The position numbers and the translations under genes are program-made. DNA of 5,062 nt from Thermoleophilia bacterium (lineage in GTDB: Bacteria; Actinomycetota; Thermoleophilia; Gaiellales; Gaiellaceae): positions 1 to 5,062 of the forward strand of contig JACVRM010000144.1 of the NCBI GenBank assembly GCA_014534415.1, read 5' to 3'. Below the pieces are notes generated by a model that was given only the letters and a program-made list of their open reading frames with translations, did no database searches and was not told where the DNA came from. Positions 4,487-5,062 of the stretch are shown here, in pieces. How positions within the stretch are numbered: position 1 is the stretch's first letter; each line of letters begins with the position of its first letter.

Positions 4487-5062
4487 ATGGCCGCCGCGCT
4501 CGAGTCGAAGCTGAAATCGCTGCCCGCCAGGCCGGGCGTCTACCTCTTCCGCGACGCAAACGGCGACGTGCTGTACATCGGCAAGGCGAAGTCGCTGCGG
4601 CCGCGCGTTCGCTCGTACTTCCAGAAGGGCGACGGGCGACGGACGATGCGTGACCTGTCGCCCCGCATTGCCGATCTCGACGTGATCGTCACCCAGAGCG
4701 AGGTGGAGGCCCTGCACCTCGAGCAGAACCTCGTCAAGCGCCACCGCCCGCCGTTCAACGTGCGGCTGCGCGACGACAAGTCCTTCCCGTACATCGCCGT
4801 GACGGTCGAGGACGACTACCCGCGCGTGATGTTCACGCGCGAGCGGCACCGCCGCGGCGTCGTCTACTTCGGGCCATACGCAAGTGCGAAGAAGGTGCGC
4901 GAGACGCTCGACGTCCTCAACCGCGTCTTCCCGTACCGCCCCTGCGAGGGGCCGAAGCCGGGCCGCCACTCGGGCGTCCCGTGCCTCGACTACCACATCG
5001 AGCGGTGCCTGGCGCCCTGCGTCGGGTACGTCTCGGCCGACGAGTACCGGACGATGCTCCAG
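4487..5062 (+). CDS. uvrC: UvrABC excinuclease subunit C, N-terminal part
   Basis: This is a partial gene: 192 codons are visible and it runs off the right edge; full UvrC is about 600 residues. UvrC joins the UvrB-damaged DNA complex and makes the 3' and then the 5' incision in nucleotide excision repair. Residues about 12-92 form the GIY-YIG nuclease domain for the 3' cut. Tyr19 is in PGVYLF, Tyr30 in VLYIGKAKSL, Arg40 in PRVRSYF and metal-binding Glu79 in LEQNLVKRHRP; these match Thermotoga UvrC Tyr19, Tyr29, Arg39 and Glu76. The following KSFPYIAVT, VVYFGPYASAKKVRETL and PCLDYHIERCLAPC segments are standard UvrC. Cys153, Cys166, Cys174 and Cys178 correspond to the four cysteines reported to hold a [4Fe-4S] cluster in E. 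coli UvrC. The UvrB-binding UVR motif and the RNase H-like second nuclease domain would lie outside the window. It starts at ATG 4487, divergent from hemQ with 98 nt between starts. Confidence 0.97.
   Translation, partial: MAAALESKLKSLPARPGVYLFRDANGDVLYIGKAKSLRPRVRSYFQKGDGRRTMRDLSPRIADLDVIVTQSEVEALHLEQNLVKRHRPPFNVRLRDDKSFPYIAVTVEDDYPRVMFTRERHRRGVVYFGPYASAKKVRETLDVLNRVFPYRPCEGPKPGRHSGVPCLDYHIERCLAPCVGYVSADEYRTMLQ

Noticed and set aside
4385..4996. Minus-strand reading frame of 203 codons
   Set aside because: It is antisense to uvrC, whose conserved residues are unmistakable.

Overview
The window is GC-rich and densely coded, with no mobile element, CRISPR array or rRNA. Base composition, frequent GTG starts and TANNNT boxes 6-7 nt before start codons suggest an actinobacterium. 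A deep lineage such as Thermoleophilia/Gaiellales is my best guess from the style of the membrane proteins and the chlorite-dismutase-family protein. That placement is inference, not a database result.

Left part (1-1100): the N-terminal 290 residues of a secreted subtilisin-family protease run leftward off the window edge. A tRNA-Leu(CAG) gene with its own promoter is transcribed away from it. Two weak hairpins lie between the tRNA and the next, convergent gene.

Middle (1087-3184): on the minus strand are a PrxQ/Bcp peroxiredoxin and, downstream of it, a multi-pass membrane protein. The membrane protein resembles the N-terminal sensor region of actinobacterial HD-GYP/GGDEF proteins but has no output domain. 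Divergent from the peroxiredoxin, across only 26 nt, is a two-gene plus-strand operon encoding two small four-helix membrane proteins joined by an ATGA overlap. I cannot assign either a function.

Right part (3181-5062): a minus-strand operon encodes a HemQ-type coproheme decarboxylase followed after 8 nt by a GNAT acetyltransferase. The acetyltransferase converges on the small membrane operon so tightly that both stop codons sit in one CTAG. Divergent from hemQ is uvrC, the nucleotide-excision-repair endonuclease subunit, cut by the right edge after 192 codons. It keeps the GIY-YIG catalytic residues and the four cysteines of the iron-sulfur cluster.

The genes look like ordinary chromosomal housekeeping plus lineage-specific membrane proteins. 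Two themes recur: peroxide/heme chemistry (HemQ uses peroxide, PrxQ removes it), and very compact divergent or convergent arrangements with apparently leaderless starts. I see no convincing new defence or mobile system. The least explained parts are the paired four-helix proteins and the orphan sensor-like membrane protein.
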